A stretch of 64,000 bases of DNA from NCBI RefSeq assembly GCF_000373965.1, contig NZ_KB892863.1, positions 124,001 through 188,000 of the forward strand. Reading direction: 5' to 3'. Below are positions 8,683 through 16,804 of this stretch, one piece after another. The notes under the pieces were generated by a model. It searched no databases and had not been told where the DNA came from. It was given only the letters and a program-made list of their open reading frames with translations. This stretch comes from Uliginosibacterium gangwonense DSM 18521. GTDB taxonomy: Bacteria > Pseudomonadota > Gammaproteobacteria > Burkholderiales > Rhodocyclaceae. Within the stretch, counting starts at the first letter, position 1, and every line of letters begins with the position of its first letter. The position numbers were made by a program, and so were the translations under genes.

Positions 8683-9316
8683 AGCCACCGCCGAGGGGCA
8701 AGCATATGTTCGCTCTGCCCCAATCATTGCAACGGCGATGGCTGGGCGAGCAACGCGTGCCCAATATCTTGCTTTTCTGACCCAGGCCTATTACCACGTT
8801 CGTCATACCACGCCGCTTCTGATGGCATGTGGTGCGCGCATTCCCGCCCATATGGAGTGGTTGCGTGAAGCCGTTGCACATTACATTGAAGAAGAAATCG
8901 GCCATCAGGAATGGATTCTCAATGACATTCGCGTCATCGGCGGGGATGTTGAAGCGGTACGCCATGGCCAGTGTGCAATCGAGACCGAATTGATGGTCTC
9001 TTATGCTTACGACACCGTGATGCGTGGCAATCCGGTTGGTTTTTTTGGCATGGTCTTTGTGCTTGAAGGCACCAGTGTGCACCTGGCTACCCAGGCTGCC
9101 ACGGTATTGCAAAGCAGTTTGGATCTGCCATCCAGTGCATTTTCGTATCTGAGTAGTCACGGTTCCTTGGATATGACCCACATCGAAGATTTTCGTGGTG
9201 TGGTGAATCGATTGGAAAATGCGGATGACCGTGCTGCCGTTCTGCATTGTGCCAAAGTGTTCTTTCGTCTCTATGGCGATGTGATCCGTACCATTCCACA
9301 GGGAGAAAAGGCATGA
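8657..9316 (+). CDS. TenA-like haem-oxygenase-fold diiron oxidase/oxygenase
   Basis: A 219-residue, mostly helical protein of the TENA/iron-containing redox enzyme family. Candidate metal ligands are E80-x2-H83 in EEIGHQEW, E137 in FVLEGTS, and H168-x3-D172-x2-H175 in SHGSLDMTHIEDF. This E-x2-H, E, H-x3-D-x2-H pattern is that of haem-oxygenase-like diiron oxygenases such as the UndA group, and not of TenA thiaminases, which use a Cys. Such enzymes do oxidative decarboxylation, desaturation or N-oxygenation. The ATG at 8657 follows AAGGAA at 8642-8647 inside the end of the AMP-binding gene. The stop overlaps the SDR start (ATGA). Confidence 0.85.
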   Translation: MAFYDELHEATAEGQAYVRSAPIIATAMAGRATRAQYLAFLTQAYYHVRHTTPLLMACGARIPAHMEWLREAVAHYIEEEIGHQEWILNDIRVIGGDVEAVRHGQCAIETELMVSYAYDTVMRGNPVGFFGMVFVLEGTSVHLATQAATVLQSSLDLPSSAFSYLSSHGSLDMTHIEDFRGVVNRLENADDRAAVLHCAKVFFRLYGDVIRTIPQGEKA

Positions 9317-10125
9317 ATCTCCAAGGGAGCAAGATATTGGTGCTGGGCGCAAGCGGAGGCATCGGTAGCGCGGTGGCATATGAACTGGCAAAGGCTGGTG
9401 CGGCCTTGACTCTGGTTGGCAGACAGCGCGAATCATTGAAACGCCTGGCAAAAACGCTGGAGCAAGAGGTTGCATCAGTCAATATCCTGACCGGCGATCT
9501 GGTGGCCGACGCGCCAGGTGTGGCCCAGGCAGCCATTCGCGCTGCAACGGGTATTGATATGTTGATCAATTGCGCAGGAATGCAGGTTTTTGGGTTCTCA
9601 AACGATGAGCAGCCACAGGATACCGCCCGATTGTTTGCGACCAATGTGATCGGACCAATCCAACTGACCAATGCTTTGCTGCCGCACATGCTGGAAAGAC
9701 GGCAGGGGCGGATCGTTCATGTCGGATCAATATTTGGGTCGATTGGCTTCCCGTGCTTTGCCAGCTATTCAGCGAGCAAGTTTGCTCTGCGTGGATATTC
9801 CGAAGCGCTACGCCGTGAGCTTGTTGGTACAGGGGTCAGCGTGCACTATGTGGCTCCACGCTATACCCGCACGTCCTTTAATCAGGACGCGGTGGCGCGG
9901 ATGGCCGTGGCCTTGAAGATGGCACAGGATGATCCTGCGGATGTTGCGGGTCAGGTGCTCGCAGCCATCTCCAGTGATCGCGCCGATACCTATCTGGGTT
10001 GGCCGGAGAAGCTGTTTGTACGCCTCAATGCGCTTCTACCACGGCTCGTTGATCAATCGTTGATGAAACAGGTTGCGCAGATGCGCCCCTTTGCCCGCCT
10101 GAACGCAAATCGTCAAACACCCTGA
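9313..10125 (+). CDS. Short-chain dehydrogenase/reductase (SDR)
   Basis: A 270-residue classical SDR. The cofactor loop is GASGGIGSA near residue 13, the structural motif NCAG lies near 88, the catalytic serine is in HVGSIFGS near 138, and the catalytic pair is in YSASK near 153-157. R38 in VGRQRESL after the second strand suggests NADP(H). It would reduce a ketone or aldehyde, or oxidise an alcohol, in the pathway encoded by this operon. The C-terminus after residue 225 is rich in hydrophobic residues and may touch membrane or lipid. The ATG overlaps the stop of the diiron gene (ATGA), so translation is coupled. Confidence 0.9.
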   Translation: MNLQGSKILVLGASGGIGSAVAYELAKAGAALTLVGRQRESLKRLAKTLEQEVASVNILTGDLVADAPGVAQAAIRAATGIDMLINCAGMQVFGFSNDEQPQDTARLFATNVIGPIQLTNALLPHMLERRQGRIVHVGSIFGSIGFPCFASYSASKFALRGYSEALRRELVGTGVSVHYVAPRYTRTSFNQDAVARMAVALKMAQDDPADVAGQVLAAISSDRADTYLGWPEKLFVRLNALLPRLVDQSLMKQVAQMRPFARLNANRQTP

Positions 10126-10146
10126 CCCCACGACGGAGAGAATCTG

Positions 10147-10809
10147 ATGAAGCTACGTTATTTACCCATTTTGTTGTGCATGCTATCTACGCTTGCCAAG
10201 GCCAGTGAAACCCCGTTGCCGGAGCCTGTGGCGAACATTGCCCATCGCTGGGCTACGATCAACTATCAGATGCCTGAGAAGGAGCGTGAGTCGGCTTTCA
10301 AAGGACTCGCCCTGCAGGCGCAACAACTTGTTGATGGCAGCCCTGGCAAGGCTGAACCGAAGGTATGGCAGGCCATTGTATTGGCGAGCTATGCCAAGGC
10401 TGAGGGCGGGTTGGGGGCGTTGAGCAAAGCCAAGCAGGCGCGTGATCTGCTATTGGAGGCGGAGAAAATTGATCCCACCGTTCTGAATGGTTCGATCTAT
10501 ACGTCACTGGGTAGTCTGTATGCCAAGGTGCCTGGCTGGCCGATTGGTTTTGGCGACAAGAAGAAGGCCCGCTCATATCTTGAGACAGCGCTCAAGATCA
10601 ATCCTGATGGCATTGATCCTCACTATTTCTATGCGGATTTTCTGGCCTCCCAAGGGGAATATGGCAAAGCCATTGAGCATCTGAAACAGGCGCTTGCCGC
10701 GCAGCCACGTCCCTCGCGCCCAGATGCTGACGCAGGTCGCCGCAAGGATGTGGAAATCTTGATGGCGTCGCTTCTGAAAGAACATGGTGACGATGTCGAG
10801 AAGAAATGA
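10147..10809 (+). CDS. Secreted TPR-repeat protein
   Basis: A 220-residue protein with a signal peptide (cleavage after AKA near residue 20) and at least three TPR-like helix pairs: KAKQARDLLLEAEKIDPTVLNG, KKARSYLETALKINPDGIDPHY and GEYGKAIEHLKQALAAQP. The C-terminus is highly charged. It is probably a periplasmic scaffold. It lies 21 bases after the SDR stop with GGAGAG before its ATG, so it is the last gene of the sigma-54 operon. Similar short TPR proteins elsewhere sit at the end of lipid or envelope operons. No enzyme motif is visible. Confidence 0.8.
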   Translation: MKLRYLPILLCMLSTLAKASETPLPEPVANIAHRWATINYQMPEKERESAFKGLALQAQQLVDGSPGKAEPKVWQAIVLASYAKAEGGLGALSKAKQARDLLLEAEKIDPTVLNGSIYTSLGSLYAKVPGWPIGFGDKKKARSYLETALKINPDGIDPHYFYADFLASQGEYGKAIEHLKQALAAQPRPSRPDADAGRRKDVEILMASLLKEHGDDVEKK

Positions 10810-11511
10810 AACAAGTGTTCAATGGCACGAAGCGAGGATCTGCTTTAAAAGACAGGATCGACATATTCATGTGTGTGCTGACTGTCGCGATAGTCTTTTG
10901 GGGTACTTGTGTTTTTGCGGATTACATGGGCATTCTTAGATATTTTTTGCTGGTTTTTCCTTGATTTTTTGTTCTTTGGTCCAGTTGCCTGCCCATTCGA
11001 TTGGTATGTTTTCGATGGGGCAGGTATCTGGATTCAAAAGCGCTTTTGTTTCGTGTCGTGTGAGCAACTGCTTGAGTTCGGATACCCAGGGTTGTTTCGA
11101 TAGTCTTGCCATGACGGCACAGGAGCCGCCTGGTAGAGGAATAATCTTGTGCGCATCGGGACACGCCTGACCGTTCGTCGTTTTTTCAAGAACCTTCTTT
11201 CACTAAACTCCATCACTTTCCGGTAGCGGTGGTGAGGATGTCCCACGCGGCGCAAGGCCGCCTTGGTAGTGGAGCTTTTTCCATTTCGAGGTGCTTCCTC
11301 GCGCCGCCATGCACACTCGCGTGCTTTTTGCCTTACCCACCATCATGCTTTACCCGTAAAATACCGGATTGCCTATACTCATGACGAGCATGGCGCCCGT
11401 CCGCTGTGTAACCAAACCAATGCGTTTCTTTGTTGCCGGTACCGCCATGTGGCGGGCCCGCGTTTGTTTTGGTTTGAGGTGGTGAGACATGTTTTCTGGA
11501 AAGGATTTTGA
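10810..11511. other. Gene-poor 0.7-kb stretch between the sigma-54 operon and argD
   Basis: No open frame here has convincing coding character on its own. The minus strand from 11213 to 10936 holds a possible frameshifted small gene, listed separately. The last 100 bases hold a short perfect hairpin, CCGCC-ATGT-GGCGG, near 11445-11458. It is flanked by AAACCAA (about 11415-11421) and TTGGTTT (about 11469-11475), which could fold as a longer leader hairpin upstream of argD. Confidence 0.4.
10936..11213 (-). pseudogene. Possible small ORF split by a -1 shift at an A6 run
   Basis: On the minus strand an ATG at 11213 opens MEFSERRFLKK and reaches six A residues (plus-strand T6, 11181-11186). A -1 shift there enters a frame that runs about 81 codons to a TAA at 10936-10938 and contains HKIIPLPGGSCAVMARL, QPWVSELKQLL and NIPIEWAGNWTKEQK, which look protein-like. 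I do not recognise the product. It could be a decayed gene, a slippage-dependent gene or chance. There is no strong ribosome-binding site. Confidence 0.25.
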
Positions 11512-12723
11512 GTGACTGCCGCTGTTGAAAGAGCCGATTTCGATCGTTACATGGTGCCGGTGTTTTCACCGCTGGATATGATTTTTGTAAGGGGCGAAGG
11601 CTCTCGCCTCTGGGATCAGCAAGGGCGTGACTATATCGATTTTGGCGCTGGTGTGGCGGTGACCTCCCTGGGGCATTCCCATCCCATATTGCTCAAGGCA
11701 TTGAGTGAGCAGGCGGGCAAGTTGTGGCACGTTTCAAATTACTACACGAATGAACCTGCGCTGAAACTGGCCCGCAAACTGTGCGAATTAACTTTTGCCG
11801 AACGGGTGTTCTATTGCAATTCGGGGGCGGAGGCCAATGAGGCGGCATTGAAACTGGCCCGTAAGCGTGCCGTTGACAAATACGGACCCGAGAAAATTGA
11901 GATTGTCTCTTTCAACGGTTCCTTCCATGGCCGGACCTTCTTTACCGTTTCGGTGGGGGGGCAGGCCAAGTACTCCTCGGGAATGGGGCCGAATCCGGCG
12001 GGAATCGTGCATATCGATCTGCACGACGAGGCTGCGTTGCGGCGCGTGGTTGGCCCGCAGACCTGTGCGATCATCGTTGAGCCGGTGGTGGGCGAAAGTG
12101 GTGTGTTGCCCGTCAAGCCCGAGTTCCTCAAACTGATGCGTGAATTGGCCACCAAGCATGATGCAGCCTTGATTTTCGACGAGGTGCAATCTGGCAACGG
12201 GCGTACTGGCGCCTTGTATGCCTATATGAATACGGGCGTGGTGCCGGATATTCTGACCACTGCAAAGGGGATTGGCGGTGGTTTCCCTGTCGGGATCATG
12301 ATGACGACTGCTGCGATGGCCGACAAGCATTTCACCCCTGGGGTTCATGGCAGTACCTTTGGTGGCAATCCCTTGGCTTGTGCGGTGTCGCTGGCCGTGT
12401 TGGATCTGATCTCCAGCCCGGAAGTCCTGGAAGGCGTCAAACGTAAGGCCAAGCATGCGGCACAACGCTTGCGTGCGATGGGTGAGCAGTTTGGCTGTTT
12501 TGCCGAGGTGCGCGAATCTGGATTGTGGTTGGGGTGTGAGCTGACACCGACGTTTGCGGGGCGTGCGGGCGAGTTTATGAAGGCCGCTGCGGCCAATGGC
12601 TTGCTTCATATTGTGGCGGGGCCCAATGTGGTGCGTATTGCCACTTCCCTTGTCATCTCTGACGCTGAGCTGGACGAGGGGCTGGACAGGATGGAGAAGA
12701 CGTGTCGCCAGTTGTCAGCCTGA
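11512..12723 (+). CDS. argD: Acetylornithine aminotransferase
   Basis: A 403-residue class-III PLP aminotransferase starting at GTG with GGAAAGGA upstream. Features in order: the N-terminal RGEGSRLWDQQGRDYIDF segment, FYCNSGAEANEAALKLAR, SFHGRTF, the cofactor-aspartate region IFDEVQSGNGRTG, the PLP lysine in TTAKGIGGGFP, and HGSTFGGNPLACAV. Length and motifs fit ArgD of arginine synthesis, which makes N-acetylornithine from the semialdehyde. A succinylornithine transaminase (AstC) is the main alternative, but no ast genes are nearby. The hybrid kinase starts 36 bases downstream. Confidence 0.88.
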   Translation: MTAAVERADFDRYMVPVFSPLDMIFVRGEGSRLWDQQGRDYIDFGAGVAVTSLGHSHPILLKALSEQAGKLWHVSNYYTNEPALKLARKLCELTFAERVFYCNSGAEANEAALKLARKRAVDKYGPEKIEIVSFNGSFHGRTFFTVSVGGQAKYSSGMGPNPAGIVHIDLHDEAALRRVVGPQTCAIIVEPVVGESGVLPVKPEFLKLMRELATKHDAALIFDEVQSGNGRTGALYAYMNTGVVPDILTTAKGIGGGFPVGIMMTTAAMADKHFTPGVHGSTFGGNPLACAVSLAVLDLISSPEVLEGVKRKAKHAAQRLRAMGEQFGCFAEVRESGLWLGCELTPTFAGRAGEFMKAAAANGLLHIVAGPNVVRIATSLVISDAELDEGLDRMEKTCRQLSA

Positions 12724-12759
12724 TCGACGCGAATTTGCTTCAGACCCTGTAAGACGCCA

Positions 12760-15363
12760 ATGACGACACTCCCCCCGTCCACCCGAGAGCAGGGCGTTGC
12801 GCCAGATGCTGCCGTGCTCTGGCGGGCGCTGGATGCGCTCGCTGCCCGTGCGGGGGAGCCCAGGGCTTTTCGTGCCTGTGCTGATGATCCCTTGCGTCTT
12901 GTCAGCCGCCTGATCACCATGCTGGACCAGCAGATGCGTGAGAAGGAACGCCTGACGCTGGCGCTTGATAGCCGCCATGATGGTTTGTGGGATTGGGATC
13001 TGCGTACTGGTGAGATGTTCTTGTCTTCCGCTTGGAAGGCCGGTTTGGGGTATCGGGACGAGCAATTCGGCAATGATCGTGCAGCCTGGGAGAGCATGAT
13101 CCACACCGATGATTTACCCATGGTGCAAGACCGGATATGGCGTCATTTACGTGGAGAGGGGGAGGATTTCCACGTTGAATATCGCCTGCGCGGTGCGAGC
13201 GGCGAGTGGCTCTGGATCGCCACACATGGGCGGATTGTGATGCGCGACGAGGAAGGCAAGCCTTCCAGAATCGTGGGGACACACCGCAATGTGACTGAGC
13301 GCAAGGGTTGGGAGCTGGAGCTATTGCGGGCCAAAGAGGTGGCAGAATCTGCCAGCCGGGCCAAGAGTGATTTTCTGGCCAATATGAGCCACGAAATCCG
13401 TACCCCTATGAATGGCATCATAGGGATGACTGAATTGGCGCTGGATACCCAGCTGGATGCCGAACAACGGGGGTATCTGCAAACGGTCAAATCCTCTGCG
13501 GATGCCTTGCTATCCATCATCAACGACATTCTGGATTTCTCCAAGATCGAGGCAGGCAAGCTTGAGTTGGAGGAGATTGAATTCTCACTACCAGCGGTGA
13601 TTGGGGATACCTTCAAGGCGCTGGCCTTGCGCGGGCATCAAAAAGGGCTTGAACTGGTTTTCAGCATTGCACCAGATACGCCCCAGGTGCTGCGTGGAGA
13701 CCCCAATCGTTTGCGTCAGGTGCTGATGAATCTGCTGGGCAACGCGATCAAGTTTACCGATAAGGGGGAAGTCTCTCTGAACGCGCACACGGTAAGCCGG
13801 GAAGACGGCCGGGTGCGTATCGAGGTTGCCGTCCGTGATACCGGGATCGGAATTGAGCAGAGTAAGCAATTTGAGATTTTTGATGCCTTCTCCCAGGCAG
13901 ACACTTCCACAACCCGTCGTTTCGGCGGCACGGGCTTGGGGCTGGCAATTTGCCGCAAGTTGGTGGAGTTGATGCGCGGGCGGATTTGGGTTGCCAGCGA
14001 GTCGGGTAAAGGGAGTGATTTCCATTTTACCTTTGAAGCAGGCGTGGTACGTAATCAGGTCAAGACTGAAAGCATTGACAACAGTTACCAGCGCATGAAG
14101 GTGCTGGTGGTTGAAGACAACGCAACAACTGCTCGTGAGGTTGGCGAAAATCTTCGGTGCTGGGGGTTTCAGGTGTCTGTGGCGGCTTCCGGGGAAGAGG
14201 CGGATGCCGCGCTCAAACTTATGGCCAAGATCGGCGATGCGTTTGACCTGATGATTGTGGACGCCAACATGCCGGACCCCGGTGGTTTTGCGCTGCCGTC
14301 CCGCTTTCATGATGCAGGTGCATGCTGTGATCGCGTCATTATGATGCTCAATTCCGATACCCAGCGCAATGATGCGGCACGCTGCCGCCAGCTTGGCGTG
14401 CGTTCCAATGTGGTCAAGCCCCTTACGCCGTCTGATTTGCTGGATGCCATCCGCTTGGCCTTGATGCCTGTTCAGGATGAGCCTGAGGTAACGCTGGCTG
14501 AATTCCAGATTGATGAGCAATTGCTGCACGCAGGCGCGGCAAAGCCGGAACGACGCCAGGAAGTGCTGTTGGTGGAAGACAATCCCGTCAATCAGACTGT
14601 GGCGACCAAGATCATGCAGCGCGCCGGGTATGAGGTCACCGTGGCGGGCGATGGACAGGAAGCCATTGAGTGGTTCGAGAAGAAGCGTTTTGACTTGATC
14701 TTGATGGATGTGCAGATGCCCGTGCTGGGGGGCATTGAGGCCACCAAGGCAATCCGGGCGCGTGAAGCCCGTCGCAGTTGGGCAATGTCCGGGCGTTGGG
14801 AGGTGACTCCAATCATCGCCATGACCGCGCACGTCATGCAGGGGGATCGGGAGCGTTGCCTTGAAGCGGGTATGGATGATTACGTCTCCAAGCCTATTCA
14901 GCCCGCAGAATTGTTTGCAGCCATTGAGCGCGTTGCCAAGCGCCTCGAAACCACTGATTTTGAAGGAATTGCGGTGTCGCAGTTAGCCGATCAGAACTGC
15001 CTCCTGCAGATCGAGCATGGTGTTGCCGATCTGGAGCAGACGCGAACCCTGCTGGAGGGGGATGAGGCGTCTGTAGACTCTTTGGTCGCAATCTTTTTGG
15101 GCGACCTGGGTAAAAACTGTGTGCAACTTGAAAAGGCGGTGGTGACCAACGACGGGAAAACGATTGGGGCCCTGGCTCACTCACTCAAGTCTTCTGTTGG
15201 GGTATTTGGAGCCGCGCTTGCGGCCGATGCCGCGTTGATGGTGGAAGTGGCTGCACGCAAAGGCGAACTGGAAGCAGCCAAGAAGGCTGTTCCAGCCCTG
15301 ATTGCCGAACTCAACCGCCTCTCTGCCTATCTGCGCAGGTATCTTGAAAACAAGCAGGCTTGA
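12760..15363 (+). CDS. PAS hybrid histidine kinase with two receivers and an Hpt domain
   Basis: An 867-residue soluble kinase without membrane helices. A PAS_3-like domain spans about residues 65-180 (DSRHDGLWDWDLRTGEMFLS to HRNVTERK). HisKA follows with the phospho-His in [11 protein letters not shown] near 211, then HATPase (about 320-430; [19 protein letters not shown]). A first receiver has Asp near 500 in MIVDANMPDPGG. A second receiver has Asp near 648 in LILMDVQMPVLGG. Hpt has His near 806 in ALAHSLKSS. The first receiver's MPDPGG loop is less canonical and may be regulatory. No DNA-binding output gene is adjacent, so it probably passes phosphate to a distant regulator. Confidence 0.93.
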   Translation: MTTLPPSTREQGVAPDAAVLWRALDALAARAGEPRAFRACADDPLRLVSRLITMLDQQMREKERLTLALDSRHDGLWDWDLRTGEMFLSSAWKAGLGYRDEQFGNDRAAWESMIHTDDLPMVQDRIWRHLRGEGEDFHVEYRLRGASGEWLWIATHGRIVMRDEEGKPSRIVGTHRNVTERKGWELELLRAKEVAESASRAKSDFLANMSHEIRTPMNGIIGMTELALDTQLDAEQRGYLQTVKSSADALLSIINDILDFSKIEAGKLELEEIEFSLPAVIGDTFKALALRGHQKGLELVFSIAPDTPQVLRGDPNRLRQVLMNLLGNAIKFTDKGEVSLNAHTVSREDGRVRIEVAVRDTGIGIEQSKQFEIFDAFSQADTSTTRRFGGTGLGLAICRKLVELMRGRIWVASESGKGSDFHFTFEAGVVRNQVKTESIDNSYQRMKVLVVEDNATTAREVGENLRCWGFQVSVAASGEEADAALKLMAKIGDAFDLMIVDANMPDPGGFALPSRFHDAGACCDRVIMMLNSDTQRNDAARCRQLGVRSNVVKPLTPSDLLDAIRLALMPVQDEPEVTLAEFQIDEQLLHAGAAKPERRQEVLLVEDNPVNQTVATKIMQRAGYEVTVAGDGQEAIEWFEKKRFDLILMDVQMPVLGGIEATKAIRAREARRSWAMSGRWEVTPIIAMTAHVMQGDRERCLEAGMDDYVSKPIQPAELFAAIERVAKRLETTDFEGIAVSQLADQNCLLQIEHGVADLEQTRTLLEGDEASVDSLVAIFLGDLGKNCVQLEKAVVTNDGKTIGALAHSLKSSVGVFGAALAADAALMVEVAARKGELEAAKKAVPALIAELNRLSAYLRRYLENKQA

Positions 15364-15427
15364 CGCGCTCGGTGTGGCCTTTCTCCAGGGACGCGGGCCG
15401 TTCTTCCTGTGCTTGGCTTGGCAAGCG

Positions 15428-15457
15428 TTGCCGAGAGGGGCGTTTTTAGGCTATAAT
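15428..15457 (+). promoter_or_regulatory. Sigma-70 promoter of carA
   Basis: TTGCCG (15428-15433), an 18-base spacer, then a perfect TATAAT (15452-15457). Transcription would start near 15464, giving a leader of about 130 bases before the carA GTG. Confidence 0.65.
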
Positions 15458-15472
15458 CCATAAAGTTTTCAA

Positions 15473-15506
15473 GCGGGACTTGTCTGAAAGGATGAGTCCC
15501 GTTTTT
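15473..15506 (+). terminator. Leader hairpin with T-run upstream of carA (possible attenuator)
   Basis: GCGGGACT (15473-15480) pairs with AGTCCCGT (15495-15502), with one G-T pair, and is followed by TTTTT. It lies just after the predicted carA start site and before the gene, so it looks like an intrinsic terminator inside the leader. This suggests attenuation of carA expression. The regulating signal is unknown; pyrimidine or arginine control would fit the pathway. Confidence 0.6.
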
Positions 15507-15595
15507 CACGTCGGAAGCCCAGCATCTCCCCTTGTGTTGTGTGCCCATCGTTTGGGGACGTGGCCCGATTTCACGGATTTTAGGAGTGATCGATT

Positions 15596-16741
15596 GTGAC
15601 GGATAACCTTTACGCCCTTCTTGCTCTTGCTGATGGAACGGTATTTCATGGACAAGGGATTGGTGCTGTAGGCAAGAGTGTTGGGGAGGTCGTATTCAAC
15701 ACCGCCATCACCGGCTATCAGGAAATCCTGACCGATCCTTCCTACACGCGCCAGATCGTGACGCTGACGCATCCCCACATCGGCAATGTGGGTGTGAACA
15801 GCGAAGATTGTGAATCCGACAAAGTCTATGCGGCGGGCTTGGTCATCCGGGATCTGCCTCTGCTGGTTTCCAATTTTCGTTCGGAACAAACGCTTGATGC
15901 CTATATGAAGGCCGAGAATGTGGTGGGGATCGCAGGAATTGATACCCGCAAGCTCACCCGCATCTTGCGTGAAAAGGGCGCCCAGGCGGGGTGCTTGGTT
16001 ACAGCAGCCAACCAGAAGGACCTTAACGTAGAAGCCGCAATTGCTGAGGCCCGCGCCTTCCCCGGTTTGGCAGGGATGGATCTGGCCAAGGTCGTGACCA
16101 CTGACAAGGCTTACGCCTGGAACTCCGGTGAATGGAAGCTTGGCAAGGGTTATGTGGAGCAGACCAAGACCGCTTTCCATGTGGTGGCGTATGACTTTGG
16201 CGTCAAGCGCAATATCCTGCACATGTTGGCCGAACGTGGTTGCAAGCTGACTGTGGTGCCTGCGCAGACGCCTGCTGCAGATGTACTGGCGATGAACCCG
16301 GATGGCGTGTTCCTGTCCAATGGCCCTGGAGATCCGGAGCCCTGTGATTATGCGATTGCTGCGGTTCGTGAATTCCTTGATCGTAGGTTGCCCGTGTTCG
16401 GCATCTGTCTGGGGCATCAGATCATGGGGCTGGCTGCTGGGGCAAAAACCCTGAAGATGAAGTTCGGCCACCACGGCGCCAACCATCCGGTTAAGGATCT
16501 GGATAGCGGCCGGGTGATGATTACCAGCCAGAACCACGGTTTTGCAGTGGATGAAAAGACCCTGCCTGCCAACGTGCGTGCGTCACACGTGTCGTTGTTC
16601 GATGGCAGTCTGCAAGGCTTGGTGTGGACGGATCGTCCCGCCCTGTGTTTCCAGGGGCACCCTGAAGCCAGCCCTGGCCCACATGATGTGTCCTACCTGT
16701 TCGACCGTTTCATCAAGTTGATGGTAGCGGCAAAGCAGTAA
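15596..16741 (+). CDS. carA: Carbamoyl-phosphate synthase small (glutaminase) subunit
   Basis: A 381-residue protein starting at GTG with TAGGAG upstream. The N-terminal CarA domain ([32 protein letters not shown]) is followed by a class-I glutamine amidotransferase. Its nucleophile lies in [15 protein letters not shown], and a conserved histidine in [13 protein letters not shown]. It hydrolyses glutamine and passes ammonia to CarB to make carbamoyl phosphate for arginine and pyrimidine synthesis. The length equals the family norm. carB follows after 63 bases with no terminator visible. Confidence 0.98.
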   Translation: MTDNLYALLALADGTVFHGQGIGAVGKSVGEVVFNTAITGYQEILTDPSYTRQIVTLTHPHIGNVGVNSEDCESDKVYAAGLVIRDLPLLVSNFRSEQTLDAYMKAENVVGIAGIDTRKLTRILREKGAQAGCLVTAANQKDLNVEAAIAEARAFPGLAGMDLAKVVTTDKAYAWNSGEWKLGKGYVEQTKTAFHVVAYDFGVKRNILHMLAERGCKLTVVPAQTPAADVLAMNPDGVFLSNGPGDPEPCDYAIAAVREFLDRRLPVFGICLGHQIMGLAAGAKTLKMKFGHHGANHPVKDLDSGRVMITSQNHGFAVDEKTLPANVRASHVSLFDGSLQGLVWTDRPALCFQGHPEASPGPHDVSYLFDRFIKLMVAAKQ

Positions 16742-16804
16742 GAATTCCGGTTGGGTGCGGGTTTCGATCCGTGCCCCAAACAGCAACGAAATCCAGGTGT
16801 TGAT

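Noticed and set aside
13588-14832. A 414-codon minus-strand frame inside the hybrid kinase gene
   Set aside because: Antisense shadow of HATPase and receiver coding sequence; no motif and no ribosome-binding site.
15473-15502. Hammerhead-ribozyme-like bases (CTGAAAGGATGAG) in the carA leader
   Set aside because: The conserved core order and the three stems cannot be formed; a simple terminator-type hairpin explains the sequence.
15506-16537. A 343-codon minus-strand frame over carA
   Set aside because: carA is complete and conserved on the other strand; the antisense frame has no recognisable domain.
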